64,000 bases of DNA from Porphyra umbilicalis (taxonomy: Eukaryota; Rhodophyta; Bangiophyceae; Bangiales; Bangiaceae): the NCBI GenBank assembly GCA_002049455.2, contig KV918944.1:1-64000 (forward strand), given 5' to 3'. Shown here one piece after another: positions 43,376 through 55,931 of the stretch. The translations under genes and the position numbers were made by a program. Position 1 is the first letter of the stretch, and every line of letters begins with the position of its first letter. Under the pieces are notes generated by a model. That model was not told where the DNA came from. It did not search any database and was given only the letters and a program-made list of their open reading frames with translations.

Positions 43376-44136
43376 GCGCGCCGCGTGGGCAGCCGCTTGG
43401 TGGACTGCTTGGAGGTGGGTTTACTACGTGTGGCACTTTTGTGCTTTATACACTCGCTTTGTCTGGGTCTCTTTTTCAGCCTGCTCGTCTCGGTGCCACG
43501 TCGGTGCCTTGACTGTTTTCCATTTCTGTCCTCTTCGCTTTTTGCCCTCAAGGGCATGTGTCTGCCGGTGTCCCGCACTGGCGGCGTCGGCATCCTGTCG
43601 ATCCCCTCGCCACAGTTTCTGTAGCGGACCGCGCAGCTTGGCCCCCCCTGCCTTGCTGTCAACTGCCCACGTTTGCGCCACGCTCCGCGTCATTGCCAGA
43701 CGGCTTGGTATGGTGCAGGGTGCCAGTGTCATTGCGCTTCCTTCTTCGGTGGGGTCGCGGCGGTGTCGCGGCTCTACGCTGGCTGCATTGACTGCTGTTT
43801 TTGGTGCGCTGCTCACATTCAGTTCGGCCCGCTGGAACCATACACAGGGCAAGGCTGAGGAGCTTACACCGCGCCTCTGTCAACCCATCGGTCGTGGTTC
43901 CCCCATCCACCTTCGTCGCGGACCCCACCCCGCGGCCAGCCGCCCGCGGTCGGTCGGCCTGCTCGCGTCGCGCGCTCGCGCGTCCGAGCATCCCCGTCCC
44001 TTCTTCGCACCCCCCTACATTTCCTTGCCTCCCTCTACCCTTGTTCCCCTCACCCACCCACCCCACCCGGTCTGATTGACGCGACCTCCCCCCCCCCCCG
44101 CCCCCGCCCCCCCCGACGCCGTCGGCACCCCCCAGC
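43376..44136. other. Intergenic region between RFC1 and the COG1-like gene
   Basis: Pyrimidine-rich on the plus strand, with no ORF of note. It should contain the RFC1 3' UTR and the COG1-like promoter. Confidence 0.4.
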
Positions 44137-47100
44137 ATGGCGGCCCCCCCCGCCCCCCCCCGCGTCGGCGGGCGTCACCGCCGCCGCCGCCGCCCAAGTG
44201 GCCACCCTCTTCCGCACCCGCCGGCTGGCTGACGTGCGCGCCGTGGAGGCGCGCGTCGTGGCCGACGCGGCCGCGTCGGGGGAGAAGCTCCGGGGCCTCC
44301 TCGCGGGGCGCTACGGGGTGCTCCTCGGCGCCGCCGACGGCGTTGCGGCGCTCGCCGCCTCGGCCGCGGGCGTCGCCGACGACTTGACGCGCGTCGGCGA
44401 CGGCGCCACCGCCCTCGCCGCCCGCCTGGCGGCAGACGGCACGGCCGCCGCCGCCGCCGAGGCGGCGGCGGTGCCCAGCGGCAGCAGCAGCGGTGGCTCG
44501 GCGTCCCCGCCAAACGGCGGCGGCGACGCGGCGCTTGCCGCCGTGCGCCGGGCGGGCACGTGCCTCGCCCTCCTCGCCTCGGCGCCCGAGGCGCTCGACG
44601 CGGCGATGGAGGCGGGGGACTTGGCGGGCGCCGCGGCGGTACTTGCGCGGGCGCCGGCAGCGGCGGCGGCGCTGCCGGGGGGGAGGACCCGCCTCGGCGC
44701 CTATGCCAACGGCAAGGCGCGGGCGGCAGCGGGGCGGCGGCCGGCGCTCGCCGCCGCCGCGGGGCGGGTGTTGGCGACCGCGCCTGGGGGGGGGGGGGGG
44801 GGGGGGGGCGGGGCCGCCCGCCGCGTGCAGACGCTGGCGGGCGCCGCCGCAGCGGCGGTCGTTGCGTCGCCCGGGGAGGGGGTGGGGGTGGGGGTGGTGG
44901 GAGTGGCACCGGCGGCGGCGGCAGCGTTGCTGCGGTCGTTGGGGCGCTCCTGGACGCGCGGCGGGCGGCGTTTGCCGAGGCGCTCGCCGACCGGCGGGGG
45001 GCGGGCCTGGCGGCCGGCCTCGTTGCTGCCGCGACGCTTGTGCGGTCGACGCTCGTCGACGCGGCGGCGGTGTTTTTGGTGCCCGTCGACGGGGCGTCGG
45101 GGGGGCTGTGCGGCGCCGCGTTACGGGGGATGGGCGCCGCCGCGGGCGGCGGCGGCGACGGCGACGGCGGTGACGGCGGCGGTGACGGGCCTGACGCGGC
45201 GGCGGCGGCGGTGGCGGCCGCGGTCGGCGCGTGGGTGGCCGACGTTGCCGCGCTCGTCGATGGGGACGCTGGCCGGCGGTTGGCCGGCCGCGGCGACAGC
45301 CTCGCGGCGCTCGCCGACGCGCTCGCCGCCGCCGAGGGGGCCCTGTGCGGCGTCCACGACGGTCAGGGCGGCGTCGTCGGGGACGCGTCAACGCCCGCAG
45401 ACGGCGACGACGCAGCGTCGTCGGCGGCGGCCGCGCATGGCGCGGCGACCGCCCTCGTCGACGATGGGCGCGTCGACGGCGTCGGGCTGCCGCGTGGCCT
45501 CTTTGCGGGCCTCCTCCGCCGCCGCGCCGTCGACGTGACCGTCGCAGCCGTCGACGGCGCCGTCGACGCGGCCGTCGCCGCCTTTGACGCCGCCTGGGCC
45601 GCCTGCACCGACTACCCCGGCGGCGGCGCCGTGTGGGCGGCCGCCGCCGACGCCGCGTCGGCGTGCATGGCGGGGGCGGGCATTTCGGGGGCGCCGTCGG
45701 CAGCGGCGGCGGCGGCCGCCGCCGCTGCCGCCGCTACCGCCGCTGCCGCCGCCGCCGCCGCCCCGTCGGGCGGCGTCGACGGCGCGGCGGCGGCGGGGTG
45801 GGGGGGGGGGGGGGCAGCCCCACCGGCGAGGCGGTCATTGCGGGCCTGGCATCAACGCTCGGCGGCTTGACCACCGACGCGACGGGCCTCGCCCCGTCCC
45901 TCCCGCCCGTCGCCGACGCGCTGCGGGTGGCGACGGGCCGCGCGCTGCCGCGGCTGCTGCGCCACGTACACGCGGCCGTGACGGGGCTGCCCCGCTCCCC
46001 GTCGGCGGCGGCGGACGCGGCGGACGCGGCGGACGCGGCGGCGGCGGGCAAGGGCGACGCCGCGGCCGCCGCCGCGGCGGCGGCCGACGGGGGGCTGCGC
46101 GCCGCCGTGGCGGCGCCGCTGACGCTCTTTCCCCCGCCGGCCCCGCCGTCGGCGTTGGCGTCGTCGGCGACCGCGTCGGCCGGCGGCGGCGCCGCCGCGG
46201 CGGGCGCGACGACGCCCGCCGCCGCGCGCGCGCTGCTGGCGGCCGCCGTCGCCACCGCCGTGCGGGCGTCCCCGGCCTTGGGCGCGGCGGCGACGCTGCG
46301 GCTCCCCGCCCCCCCCACCCGTCCCCCCGCCCGCCACGACCGCCCCGCCGCGGCCGTGGCAGCCGCCGCGTACCGCGTGTGGGCGGCCGCCGTCGCCGAC
46401 GGCCTCGTCGCGCGCACCGCCGGGGAGCTCGGCGGCGGCGCCCTGTCCACGACCGGCGGGTGGGCACCGCCGCCTGCCGCCGCCTCCCCCACCGCCGGCC
46501 GTGCCCCCCCCCACTCGGCACGCCGACGCTGCCGTCGCCGCCCGCGGCGCGGCTCGCGCTCGCCACCGCCGCCGCCCTGCGTGCGGCGGGGGGCGTGCGC
46601 CTCCCCCCCGCCGCCGGGGCGGTGCTCGCCGCCGCCGTGGCCGACCGCGTCGCGGCGCCCTACGCGCGGCTGCTGCGCGACGCCGACGCGCGGGTGGCGT
46701 CGGCCGTTGCCCTCGACGCCGCCTACTTGGCGGCGGTCCTCGGGGGGGCCCCGCCCCTCGCGACGCTCGCCGCCGACGCGGCGGGGGCGGCGACGGCGGC
46801 GGGCGCGCCGCCGCCGGCGCTGCCGCCGGCCGTTGCGCGCGCCGTCGGCCGGTCGGCGGTGGCGCTCGGGTCGCTGCCGCTCGCCGGTCGGGGCGGCGGG
46901 GCGGCGGCGGTGGCGTCTGCCGCCGCCGCCGCCGCCGCGCCCCCCCCGCCGGGCGTGTCGCCAGTCGTGGCGGTGGCGCCGCCCGCGCCGCGGCTGCCCT
47001 ACCTCCCCGCCCCCCTCCCGTCGTCCTACGCCGCGCCGGCGACGGCGGTGGGAGGCGGGCGGGCGGGGGCGGCCGCCGCCGCTGCCGGCGGCGTGGCGGC

Positions 47101-47320
47101 GGGCGGCGGGTTGCGGGCGGGCCTCCCCCGGGGGCCGGGGGGGACCCCGTCGGCGGCGGCCGCGGCGGCGGCGGCGGCGGCAGCGGCGGCGGCCAAGGAG
47201 GGCGCCGCCGCCGCGTCGGGGACGGGGGTGGCGGCGGAGCTGGCGAGCTCCCTCGGCGCACACATGGGGCGGTTTGGGAGCCGCCTGTTTGAGACGGCGC
47301 TCTTTCGGGGCAGCAGCTAG
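44137..47320 (+). CDS. Conserved oligomeric Golgi complex subunit 1-like protein (frame-broken)
   Basis: COG1 belongs to the eight-subunit tether for retrograde vesicles at the Golgi. The N-terminus carries the COG1/Vps51-type signature: ATLFRTRRLADVRAVEARV, then GEKLRGLLAGRYGVLLGAADGV. The rest is very Ala-rich but helical, as expected of the rod-like family. The coding frame (codon start modulo 3) moves 2 to 1 to 0 to 2, changing at a G23 run (44786-44808), a G15 run (45800-45814) and a C9 run (46504-46512). Each step is what one missing base would cause. The last frame ends with ELASSLGAHMGRFGSRLFE and a TAG at 47318-47320. The ATG at 44137 is itself separated from the signature frame by C runs, so the first ~20 codons are uncertain. 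Length (~1,060 aa) is plausible for COG1. Confidence 0.75.
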
Positions 47321-47609
47321 ACGGCGGTGGTGGCGGGGCGACGCGGGGTGTGGGTGCGTTTGGCGTGTGGGTGTGTGGCGTCGGCCGTGCGGGCCGCCCT
47401 CGTGGCCGAGGGGGCAGACGTCGTCCATTCAAAGAAGAAAAAAGAAACAAGCGAGGCCCCGCCGTAGGCTGCCTGTGCCCCGCAGCCACGGCGCGAGCGC
47501 CGACGCCCGTCGCCCCCGCAGCCACGGCACCCACCTACCCACACCGTCCCCGACGGCGCGTCACGCCCCTTCCTCGTCCACGCCCCCCCCGCCCGCCCCG
47601 CCCTCCCCC
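47321..47609. other. Short intergenic gap between convergent genes
   Basis: Holds the 3' ends of the COG1-like gene (plus) and the NADAR gene (minus). AAAGAAGAAAAAAGAAAC near 47,431 is the only A-rich stretch. No gene. Confidence 0.4.
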
Positions 47610-48304
47610 TCAACGGGGCTGCGCGGCGAGCACGGCGCGCACGCGCTCGAGCGCGGCGCCGAGCAAGTTGCGCCCCCGCCACGCCGCCGGCTCCTCGGCG
47701 CGCGCGTAGCGGATGCCGAGGCCAATCCCCCACACCCGATCCCGCGGCGACGCCTCGGCCAGCCGCCGCCCGCCCGTCGCGACGAGGCGCGCCGCGCGCG
47801 CCCCGTCGGCCGCAAATTTGGCGAGGCAGCCGACAAACATCACCTCCTCCCGCGCCGCCACCCACGCCGCCTCGTCAAAGCCGACGACGCCGCGGCCGAG
47901 GCGCTTGGCCGCCGCCGCCGACAGCCCCGGGGTGAGGAGCGCGGCGAGGGCCGCGTCGTCGCGGAAGAGCGCCGCCTTGGCCGCCATCACCCACTGCTCC
48001 GTGTGGCCAAAGACAAACGGCGGCGCCGCCGCGTCCGTGGCCGCGGCGAGCAGCGTCGCGACGGGCGTCGTCGGGGGGGCCGTCGACACGTCGTTGCCCC
48101 AGCGGGCGGTGGCGGCGGGCGGGCGGTGCGCGCGGGGGAGGTACGGGCGCGCCGTAAAGGGCGCGTCGTGAAAGTTAGAGTAGAGCGACGCGGCCGTGTA
48201 AAAGAGGACGACGTGGTCCGTGACGCGCGTGTGGGGGGGGGGGGGGGGCGCGGCGTCTGTCTGCTGACGCCGGCAGCCTTGGCAACCGCCCCGCGGGCGG
48301 GCAT
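47610..48304 (-). CDS. NADAR-domain protein (YbiA/COG3236-like)
   Basis: NADAR proteins are small alpha-helical enzymes linked to N-glycosidic cleavage in riboflavin-intermediate and ADP-ribose/NAD metabolism. Conserved blocks appear in order: HVVLFYTAASLYSNFHDAPF, FGHTEQWVMAAKAALF, EEVMFVGCLAKFA, RLVATGGRRLAEASPRDRVWG and WRGRNLLGAALERVRAVL, ending in a stop at 47610. The domain starts about 48,220. The best ATG is at 48304 (MPARGAVAKAAGVSRQ). It is separated from the domain by a 16-base G run on the plus strand (48233-48248) across which the frame changes in the one-missing-base direction. The domain itself is complete and has the usual ~160-residue size. It lies between the COG1-like gene and the acid phosphatase; no functional link is evident. 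Confidence 0.85.
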
Positions 48305-48558
48305 GGCGACGACGGCGGCGGGCGCGTGGGGCGACGGCGGGGGACGTCTGCGTTTCAACGGCGGCGGCGCGGTGCGGGCGCCCTCGTGCGCACCACCGCA
48401 GCGGCGCGGCAGAGACGGGCCTTTGGGATCGTTCCGCGCATCGAGGTCAGCCGTCCGAGCCGACCGACGCACGCTAGGTCCCTCAGCGGCGGGCCCCCAA
48501 CCGCGTCTCCTCGGTCCGCAAACGCGAGGGGTGAGAGGATGATCGCGGCGGGGGTCGC

Positions 48559-48629
48559 CACGAGGCTGACGATGACCGTGGCGGGACCACGAGGCTGACG
48601 ATGACCGTGGCGGGACCACGAGGCTGACG
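48559..48629. repeat. 29-bp tandem repeat, about 2.5 copies
   Basis: The unit CACGAGGCTGACGATGACCG plus nine bases (TGGCGGGAC) repeats exactly twice and part of a third time, upstream of the NADAR gene. Confidence 0.8.
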
Positions 48630-48811
48630 ACCGCCGCCGCGTCAGGGGGCGTCTTGACCGCCTCTAGTAGGATAAATAGCCAAGACGCTGTCGGCCACGT
48701 CGACCGACGTCGACACCGTCGCCGAGCCCACTTTACACGCTGGCCAAACGCGGGCGGCGTTGCAACGCCCCCCGCGCCAGCTCACCGCTGAACCCCCCCC
48801 CCTCCCCCCCC

Positions 48812-49295
48812 TCAAAACGATGTGGTCGGCGCCGCCCCCCCGTCGGCCCCCCCCCCCCCCCCCCCCGGCACCGCCGCGGGCCGACACGCGCCCTCCATGT
48901 CGGCCGGGCAGAGGAGGTAGGGCGCCCAGGCGGCGCGGAGGACGTCGACCCCCACCACCTCCCGCCCGCCCGACCCCGGCAGCACCACCGGCGTGCCGTT
49001 AAACAGCAGCCGCACGGCGCGGTCGGCGTCGGCCCCCCCCCCCCCCCGGTCCGGCGGGGCCGTCGTACACCTCGAGCACCACCGCCGACGCGTAGGGCAC
49101 CCACGCGTCGACGGCCACGCCCGACGCGAGCAGCAGCGGCAGCAGCGTCGTGTCGTGCGCCGAGTAGACGCACAAGCGGCGGGCGGCGTCGGGCGGGCCC
49201 GCCGCCGACGCAACGGCGAGGACGTCGGCGAGGAGCGCGCCGACGGCCAGCCGCAGCGTCTCCGTGTCGGGGCGCCCGCCCGTCCCGTCGTCACT

Positions 49296-49326
<31 letters not shown>

Positions 49327-50573
49327 CCACCGCCACCGCCGCCCCCCCCGCCCGCCATGAGCCCGTGGATGGCATCCGTGGCGGCGGTCGCAACGCCCGC
49401 CGCCAACTCGGGCGTCATCCCCGCCGGCGGCGGCGAGTCGTGGGCGGCGAGCGCGACGAGCGCGTCGCGCATGCCAATCGCGTCGGTGACGAGCGGCACC
49501 GCCGACGCGTCGGCGGTGGGGGGGGGGGGGCGGGCGCGTCATACGTGGCCGTCGTCTCGCCGGGCGTCACGGGGGGGGGGGGGTGGGGGGGGCCCGCCCC
49601 CCCGGTGGCGGGGGGGGCTTGCCCCCACCCCCGCCGTCGGCCGCCGTCGCCGCCGCCGCCGCGGCCGCCGCCGCCGCGTCGGCGGCCGCCCCCCGCATCG
49701 CGTCGGCGGCCGCCGCGACGCGCGCGACCGTGGCCTCGGCCGCAAACGCGCGCGCCTTGGCCGCCGTAAACAGCTGCTTGAGGCGCCCGCACGACGCCGA
49801 GTTTGGGAAGAGCGTCTCCTCCCGGTAGTGCGCCACGCGCACGACCACCCCCCCCGTCGGCGGCGGCGGCGCCGCCGCCGCCGCCGCGTCGCCCGCCGCC
49901 GCGGCCGCCGCGTCGAGGGCGGCCGTCACCGCGTCGGCGGGCCCGCCGTGCCCCATCCCTCCCACGCGAGGGAGGGCCGGCAGGAGGCCACCCAGCAAAC
50001 ACACGGCGCTCTCAACGGTGCGCTCCATAAACGTGGAGCGGACCCACACGCCCGGCGCCCCCCCCCCCCATCCCCCTCCCCGAGCAGCCGCCCCCGCCCG
50101 ACGTACGCGTCGCGGAGGGCCCCCCCACGGCCACCATCTGCGCCGCCCCGAGTGCCGACAGTTGGCCCGGGAAGCATCCCCCGGGGGCCCCCCCCCCCGG
50201 CGGCTCGCAAGCGGCGGCGGCGGCGACGCGCCGTCGAGGGCGGTGAGGCGGATGGCAACGCCGGGCGGGTAGCCGCCCGGCTCACAAAACGGCCACCGCT
50301 CGGCGGGGGTGAGCGGCGCGAGCGGCGACCGCGCGCCGTGGCGGGTAAAGACGTGCACCTCGCGGAGCGTGCGGTTGGGGGGGGGGGGGGGATGACAAAG
50401 GGGGGGGGGGGGGGACGGGCGCCGCCGGGGGGGGGGGGGGGGGGGGGGGCGGGGGGGGAGCGGCGTCGGCCGTGGCGGTGGTGGGGGGGGTGAGGGGGGG
50501 GGCGCCGGCGCCGGCAGCGCCGGCGGCACCGACGGCGAGGAGGGGGAGGGCGCGCGCCCACGGGCGCGCGGCG
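48812..50573 (-). CDS. Histidine acid phosphatase (branch 2), frame-broken
   Basis: Histidine acid phosphatases hydrolyse phosphomonoesters through a phospho-histidine. The catalytic RHGARSP motif (in VHVFTRHGARSP) is at ~50,330-50,370. Then come GQLSALGAAQMVAVGG, LRDAYVGRGRLLGEG, VRSTFMERTVESAVCLLGG, the proton-donor motif SAHDTTLLPLL near 49,130-49,170, and VRLLFNGTPVVLPG. These are the family blocks in correct order. They occupy successive frames, changing at C/G runs at 50188-50198, 50120-50126, 50058-50068, 49571-49583, 49518-49530 and 49033-49047. A signal-peptide-like segment (RALPLLAVGAAGAAGAGA) lies near 50,500-50,560, so the enzyme may be secreted or vacuolar. No ATG is visible before it. 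Lysophosphatidic-acid phosphatase (ACP6) type is one possible subgroup. Confidence 0.78.
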
Positions 50574-52418
50574 GCGGCGGCGGCTATGGCTCGCGGCGGC
50601 GCAGCGGGACACCGGGCACCCCCGGTGTCGAGGCGGCGGCGGCGGCGGCCGGTGGGGAAAAGCGCGACCGCCGCCGAGCCGGTGGGGACGGATTGGGCAG
50701 AGGCGGAGCGACGCGGGCGGCAACGGCAGCGGCGGCAGCGGCAGCGGCGGCGGCGGCGGTGGGCGGGCACCACCGGCGGCGTGGGAGGGGAGGGTGCGGC
50801 CGTGGAGGGCAACGCTGCCGCCACCAGACGCTGCGATCGCGATCGCCCGATATCGGGGGCGCCTGCGGCGGGCAACGTCTGCGACGGAGATTGGCCGGCG
50901 CGGCGCGCCGCGCCCGCGGGGCCGGCCGGCGCGCGGATTGATCCGTGGCAAGCCGCCGCACGCGGCGGTGTCCCGCGCGGGGCACACGCCCGACCGCCCC
51001 GCGCGCGGGCACGCCCGACGCCGCCCCGCCGCGGTGCCGACGCCGCCATTGCCCCGCGTGTGGGGCGGGGGGAGGCCACGGAGCGCACCGGCGTGTCCAG
51101 CCGACGGGTGGAGGAGGGCGGCGGGACGAGCGGGGTGGGGCTCTTGCCCCGTCGCGCCACGCAGCGCCGGGTCGCGGGCGGGCGGGCGGAGCGCCGCCCC
51201 CCAGACGGCGGCGCGGCGCCGTCGCGCGCCGCCCGGCCGCCGGTCGGCGCTTTGGCGCGCGCTGCCGCGGCGCCGCGCTCGCCGGCGCTGCGGACCTCGG
51301 CGGGGGCGGTTTGATGAGGGGGCGACCACAGCCGACGGTATCCCCGTGCACCGACACGCGCGGGGGAGCGCCGCGGGTGCCCAACCCCGCACGGGTTGGG
51401 ACGCGCCGGCGGGCAGGACGCCGCATGTCCATAAAGCGTAAAACGGCGCGAAAAACGTCTGGCCCTACGACCGACGAGAGGAGCTGGAGCCATACACCAA
51501 CGGGGCTGAACAAAGGCCGCCCCCCTCCGCTTTGCGATGGATACAAACGCCCAGCCCGGCGCAGGAGACTGGCCGACGAGCGGAGCCAAACGCGGCGGGC
51601 GGGACCCTCGCTCCAGTCGACCAACGCCCGCAGCTACCCAACGGCGGCCGCGTCGGTGTCTGCGCGCGACGGAAGCGGGGGCGCTGCGCGCCCACCCCGG
51701 CCGCCGGGCCGGAGAGCCCCACACGGCGGGCCCGCGCGCGCAGCGAGCAACAAGCGCCGTGTGGCGCACGGACACCAGCACCGTCCCGGCGGCGGTCGTG
51801 CGGGCGGCTCAACGGCGACGTTATGACGACAGGCCGCACGGGGAGCCGCGGCGGGCCGCACGGGGGAAGTCTATGGGCGGACCGTCGAGACCGGCGGGGC
51901 TGCGGGCGTGGCCCGTCGTCGTCTTGACGCCGCAGAAAACGTAGAACGCCGTACAGAGCAGTGGAATGTGGTGGTGCACAGTATGAGTCCGCATCGTATG
52001 ACACGTCAGCCCGTACTGTACACAAGACAACGTTGTGGGCGCGGGGCCCGAGTCCAGCTCCGCGTCCCAGTGGCCATGAGACGCGGCGGCCAAGCCAGCC
52101 GCATCTCGATCCGGGGAGCCCCCCTCTCACAACCCACGTGCGGCGGGACGTGACAGGGGACCTGCGAGCGCCTGGTGCGCGCCCAGTGTCGCACGTGTTG
52201 AGTCCATTGACACTGACGGGCGCCCCCGCCCGGGGTGGATCCGTGACCCGGTCCTCGGCGGAGGCACCGTTTGGCCAGCCACCCGTCTGGAAGGGCTACG
52301 CGTCGGCGGCCCGGTGGCCCCATTGTCACTCCGCCCGCCCTTGTCGGCGGGGCTCCCCGCCTCCCCCCACGCCGGTGCCGACCGTCGACACTCCCCGCCC
52401 CCTCGTTCCAGAGGCGAG
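50574..52418. other. GC-rich stretch without a recognisable gene
   Basis: Long frames occur on both strands but are Arg/Pro/Ala-rich without motifs. Short palindromic GC words such as GCGATCGCGATCGC near 50,833 are frequent. It separates the divergently placed phosphatase and membrane-protein genes, so it probably contains both promoters. Confidence 0.35.
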
Positions 52419-52567
52419 ATGCCGTCGCCCACCGCCCCCCACCGACCCACCCGCCGGCGGCGGCGACGGCGGCAGCGGCGGCGGCGAATGGCGTCGGCCA
52501 TCGCCGGCGCTCTGCTGGTCGTGGCCGCTGGCGGTGCGGCGATTGGTGGCGGCGTGGCGGGCCTTGT

Positions 52568-52601
<34 letters not shown>

Positions 52602-53944
52602 CCGCCCTTCCCTGCCGGTGGCGCGGGCACCATCCACTGCGCCGCGTTTGCACGCCCTACGGGAAAAATTTCCTGGATATCCAGCCACTTTGAAAAGCGC
52701 CGATCTGACACTCACAGGAGAAATATTTCCGTCTGTAGGCTCCAAGTTGACCCGCCGTATTCCGGTCGCGGGGGCCCTCCCGTCGTCACGGATCCAGGAA
52801 AAAAGCTGGATCAGATGGGACTTTGGTTGGCTCACAACGCTCCTCACCTGACTGTAAGCACACATCTGATTGGTTCTCTGTGTCCTCTGACACTGTTGCT
52901 TATAGTAGTTGATTTGAATAGTATTTATTAGTGCTGCCATGTGAATCTACAGTCAAGTGCAATCAAGCAAGTGGAAATTAACATGAGCCGGTGAAGCGAG
53001 CGGCACGAACGCCCCGAGCCCCCGCCCGCTTCCCCCCCCTGCAAAGAAAAGGCAAGGCACAAGAAGAGCAGACAGATGTAGACAGAAAAAGTACAGGAAC
53101 ATACGGTAAACACCATAGCACATAATAAGGTGCAGAAACAGAGCCAAGAGCAGAGCGGCGTGTACAGGTCAGTGGCCAGTTCAGACAAAACAACCCGGCA
53201 TTCGGACACTCCCCACTTACTCACCCCTCCAACGGAGAGGGATCTGGGTGGTCGTGAAGCGGGTGGTCGTGACGGCGGCGTCCAAATGGGCCAATCCGAC
53301 GGGAGAGGTTGCGGGGGCGGCGTCCGGCTGTACGCCGATAGTGCGGACGCGGCGCAGCGATAGATGCCCCCGTCCCCTGTCTCCATCCCCTCTCCTCTTC
53401 CACCTCCCTCGTACTCCTCCCGCGCCTCTCTCCCGTCCCCCCCTCCCGTCCCCCCGAACATATCCAGCTCAAAGGTTGGCATAAAAAAAATCACAGCAAG
53501 ACGTCTCACATGCGTCCACATACCTTCACATAGGGCACGCTCCAAGGAAGCAAGGGGGGGGGATACGTGCCTGGGACAACGGCAAGGACGGGCACAACAG
53601 GTGTGCGCGAGGGGGGAGGGGACGACCAAGATCCGTTGAAACGCCGCCGAAGCAGCCGATCTGGTTAAAAGACGGGGGGGCGGGCGGCACACATCGTCGC
53701 AAATCGGGTGCCCTCGAACGAACGCTCTTTTTTGTCCGGTTCTCGTTCGGATTGCATCCACCGGACGAATCGACATTCGTCAGCCGCAGCGATCGGCAGT
53801 CGTCCGGTGAGACGAGAGAACGAACGAAAGGCCTTTCGTCCGGACAAACGTTGGCGCCCAAAACACAGCTTGGCACCCTCCTGACAGTACTTCTTCCGGT
53901 GCTACAATTTCTTTAATAATGATGACGACTAAGACTGCTAAGCT

Positions 53945-54195
53945 AAGGACACCGGTCCTCTGCCTCTCCACCTTCCCCCTCCCCGCCGTCCCCCTCCTCG
54001 CCGTCCCCCTCCCCACCGTCCCCCTCCCCACCGTCCCCTCCCCACCGTCCCCCTCCCCGCCGTCCCCCTCCCCGCCGTCCCCCTCCCCGCCGTCCCTCTC
54101 CCCGCCGTCCCTCTCCCCGCCGTCCCCCTCCCCGCCGTCCCCCTCCCCGCCGTCCCCTTCCCCGCCGTCCCCCTCCCCGCCGTCCCCCACCCCAC
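53945..54195. repeat. 15-bp C-rich tandem array inside the transposon
   Basis: About 15 copies of CCCCTCCCCGCCGTC with minor changes. It reads as PSPPS on the plus strand and GEGDG on the minus strand. Not coding. Confidence 0.9.
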
Positions 54196-55447
54196 CTTGC
54201 CCCTCCCTCCCCACGCCTCAACTCTCCACAAATCCCTGCACCTGCCCCTTCTTGTTCACGTCCAGACCTCGTCCCTTCCGACCTCCCGCTCCCCGCCCAC
54301 CGCTGCCCCCCCCCCACCAACGCCGCTGTCCTTCTCCACGTCCACCGCTGTCGACGTCCACAGCCATTGCCGCTCCCCCGCGTCGTAAAACTTGCGCCTC
54401 CACAGTATCCTCCATCTCTTGTCCGCTGCTGCCGCCCCAGATGCAGGAAGGCTCTTTCAGCAGCATGGCAACCAGAGTGCGTCAGCGTCGACCAGGGGAG
54501 GATGGCGGACATGGAAGAGTCAGCCAAGGCAAGGACTGCCCTGTCAGTAAGATGTGTCGGTTGCTCTCGTAGAGCTCGCCCCTCTCCTGTAGCTTCCACT
54601 CCAGACCGGCACACCTCTCCTTGCCCCGGCAAGACCGTACGACAGGCACGGTTGGGTGCCCATGTTTGAACAATCAAACACCTAACGTCTTCACCAATAC
54701 AATAGTTTGTCTGCGGTCGATTGCAGGACGCTCTCATGATGCTCCAGGAGCACCTTCTCATTCGGTCTTGGAGTTGCACCAGCACTCGAGGCTTGACTTG
54801 TCTCATAGACTTGGTGACCTTGCCGCCAGAGGGACTCTGATTGGCCATGTTTGTTGCTGTCAAGATCTGGGACTGTCATGGAAATCGACTTCGAGCCGGG
54901 CTGGCTGTGTGTATGCCTCTCACAGAGGCCTGGACAAGCACCTCTCTGACAGGTCGCTGTGGGCGGATTGTCACTCTGTTGGACGAAAACCGGGAAAAAT
55001 CCGGCGTTCGTTCGCCGGACGAACACTTGAACAACAGCCGAACGACTTCGTGCCGTTCGGGTTCGTCCTGTACCGTTTGGGTTTCGTCAGGCGGCACAGG
55101 GTTTCCGACGATCAGGAATGGGCGTCTGGGGGGGGAAAGCTGCCCAAGCGCCGGCGATCTGGGACACACACTGCGGCGCGGAAGATCGCCTCACGTGCAG
55201 CGCGCGTCGGGCGACGGACCGCCCGAGATCCTGGATTTTCTGACCAGCTGCAATTGTGGGGGCTCGCTCAGGCCTTGTCTAGACGGCGCGTGCATGGCGT
55301 GCACAGACGAGTGCTAGCCAATCAGAACGCACAGCTTCAATCACACGCGAATCACGCGGGCCATATTCGTCCTTCACGGACCGATCGGATGCTATGGCAC
55401 ACGAAGGAGTTACGAGCCAAAATGTGCCATTTCGTCCCTCTTGGGCC

Positions 55448-55503
55448 GAACACGTTCACGTGTGCGAGATATTTTTTTATATCTCGCGCACGTGAACGTG
55501 CTC
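55448..55503. repeat. Large hairpin with 25-bp arms inside the transposon
   Basis: Arms 55448-55472 and 55479-55503 are reverse complements with two mismatches, separated by six T. Each arm contains ACGTTCACGTG. Confidence 0.85.
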
Positions 55504-55888
55504 GAAAGTCAACTTGAGCCTCCAGTTGCGATCTTTTCCGCACTTCTGATTGGTCGAAGTGCTGCCTTCCCCACGGTGAGTTTCTGCCTATGCGAGCGTG
55601 ATCTGATCTACTCATTTTGGCAGCCGATTTTTTAGCACGTCGCGTTCATGCATGCCGTGTTGCCGTGAAGACAGCAGTGCTCGTTTCACGCCAGTTTCCC
55701 GGAATTGTGTTGCAGTTTATGCCCAATCACGTGCACGACGGCCCGCCGTCTAGACAAGGCCTCAGGTGGCTTGGAATGATGCTTGCTGTTTGGCCCGCTC
55801 CTGCGAGCCGCTGGATCAGTCGAACGGCCTCTGTTTCCGACCGAAATGGACTTCAAGGCCACCGGATCCGGCTTTTTCCGGGATCCCG

Positions 55889-55931
55889 GGGCCAAAAAAG
55901 CTGGATATTGCTGATCCCACGATTTTGAGAG
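55889..55931. repeat. Internal copy of the transposon's right-end sequence
   Basis: The stretch GCTGGATATTGCTGATCCCA and the following bases match the reverse complement of 57422-57454, just inside the right terminus. The preceding GGGCCAAAAAA partly resembles the outer terminus. This suggests a nested or partly duplicated related element between ~55,880 and 57,470. Confidence 0.7.
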
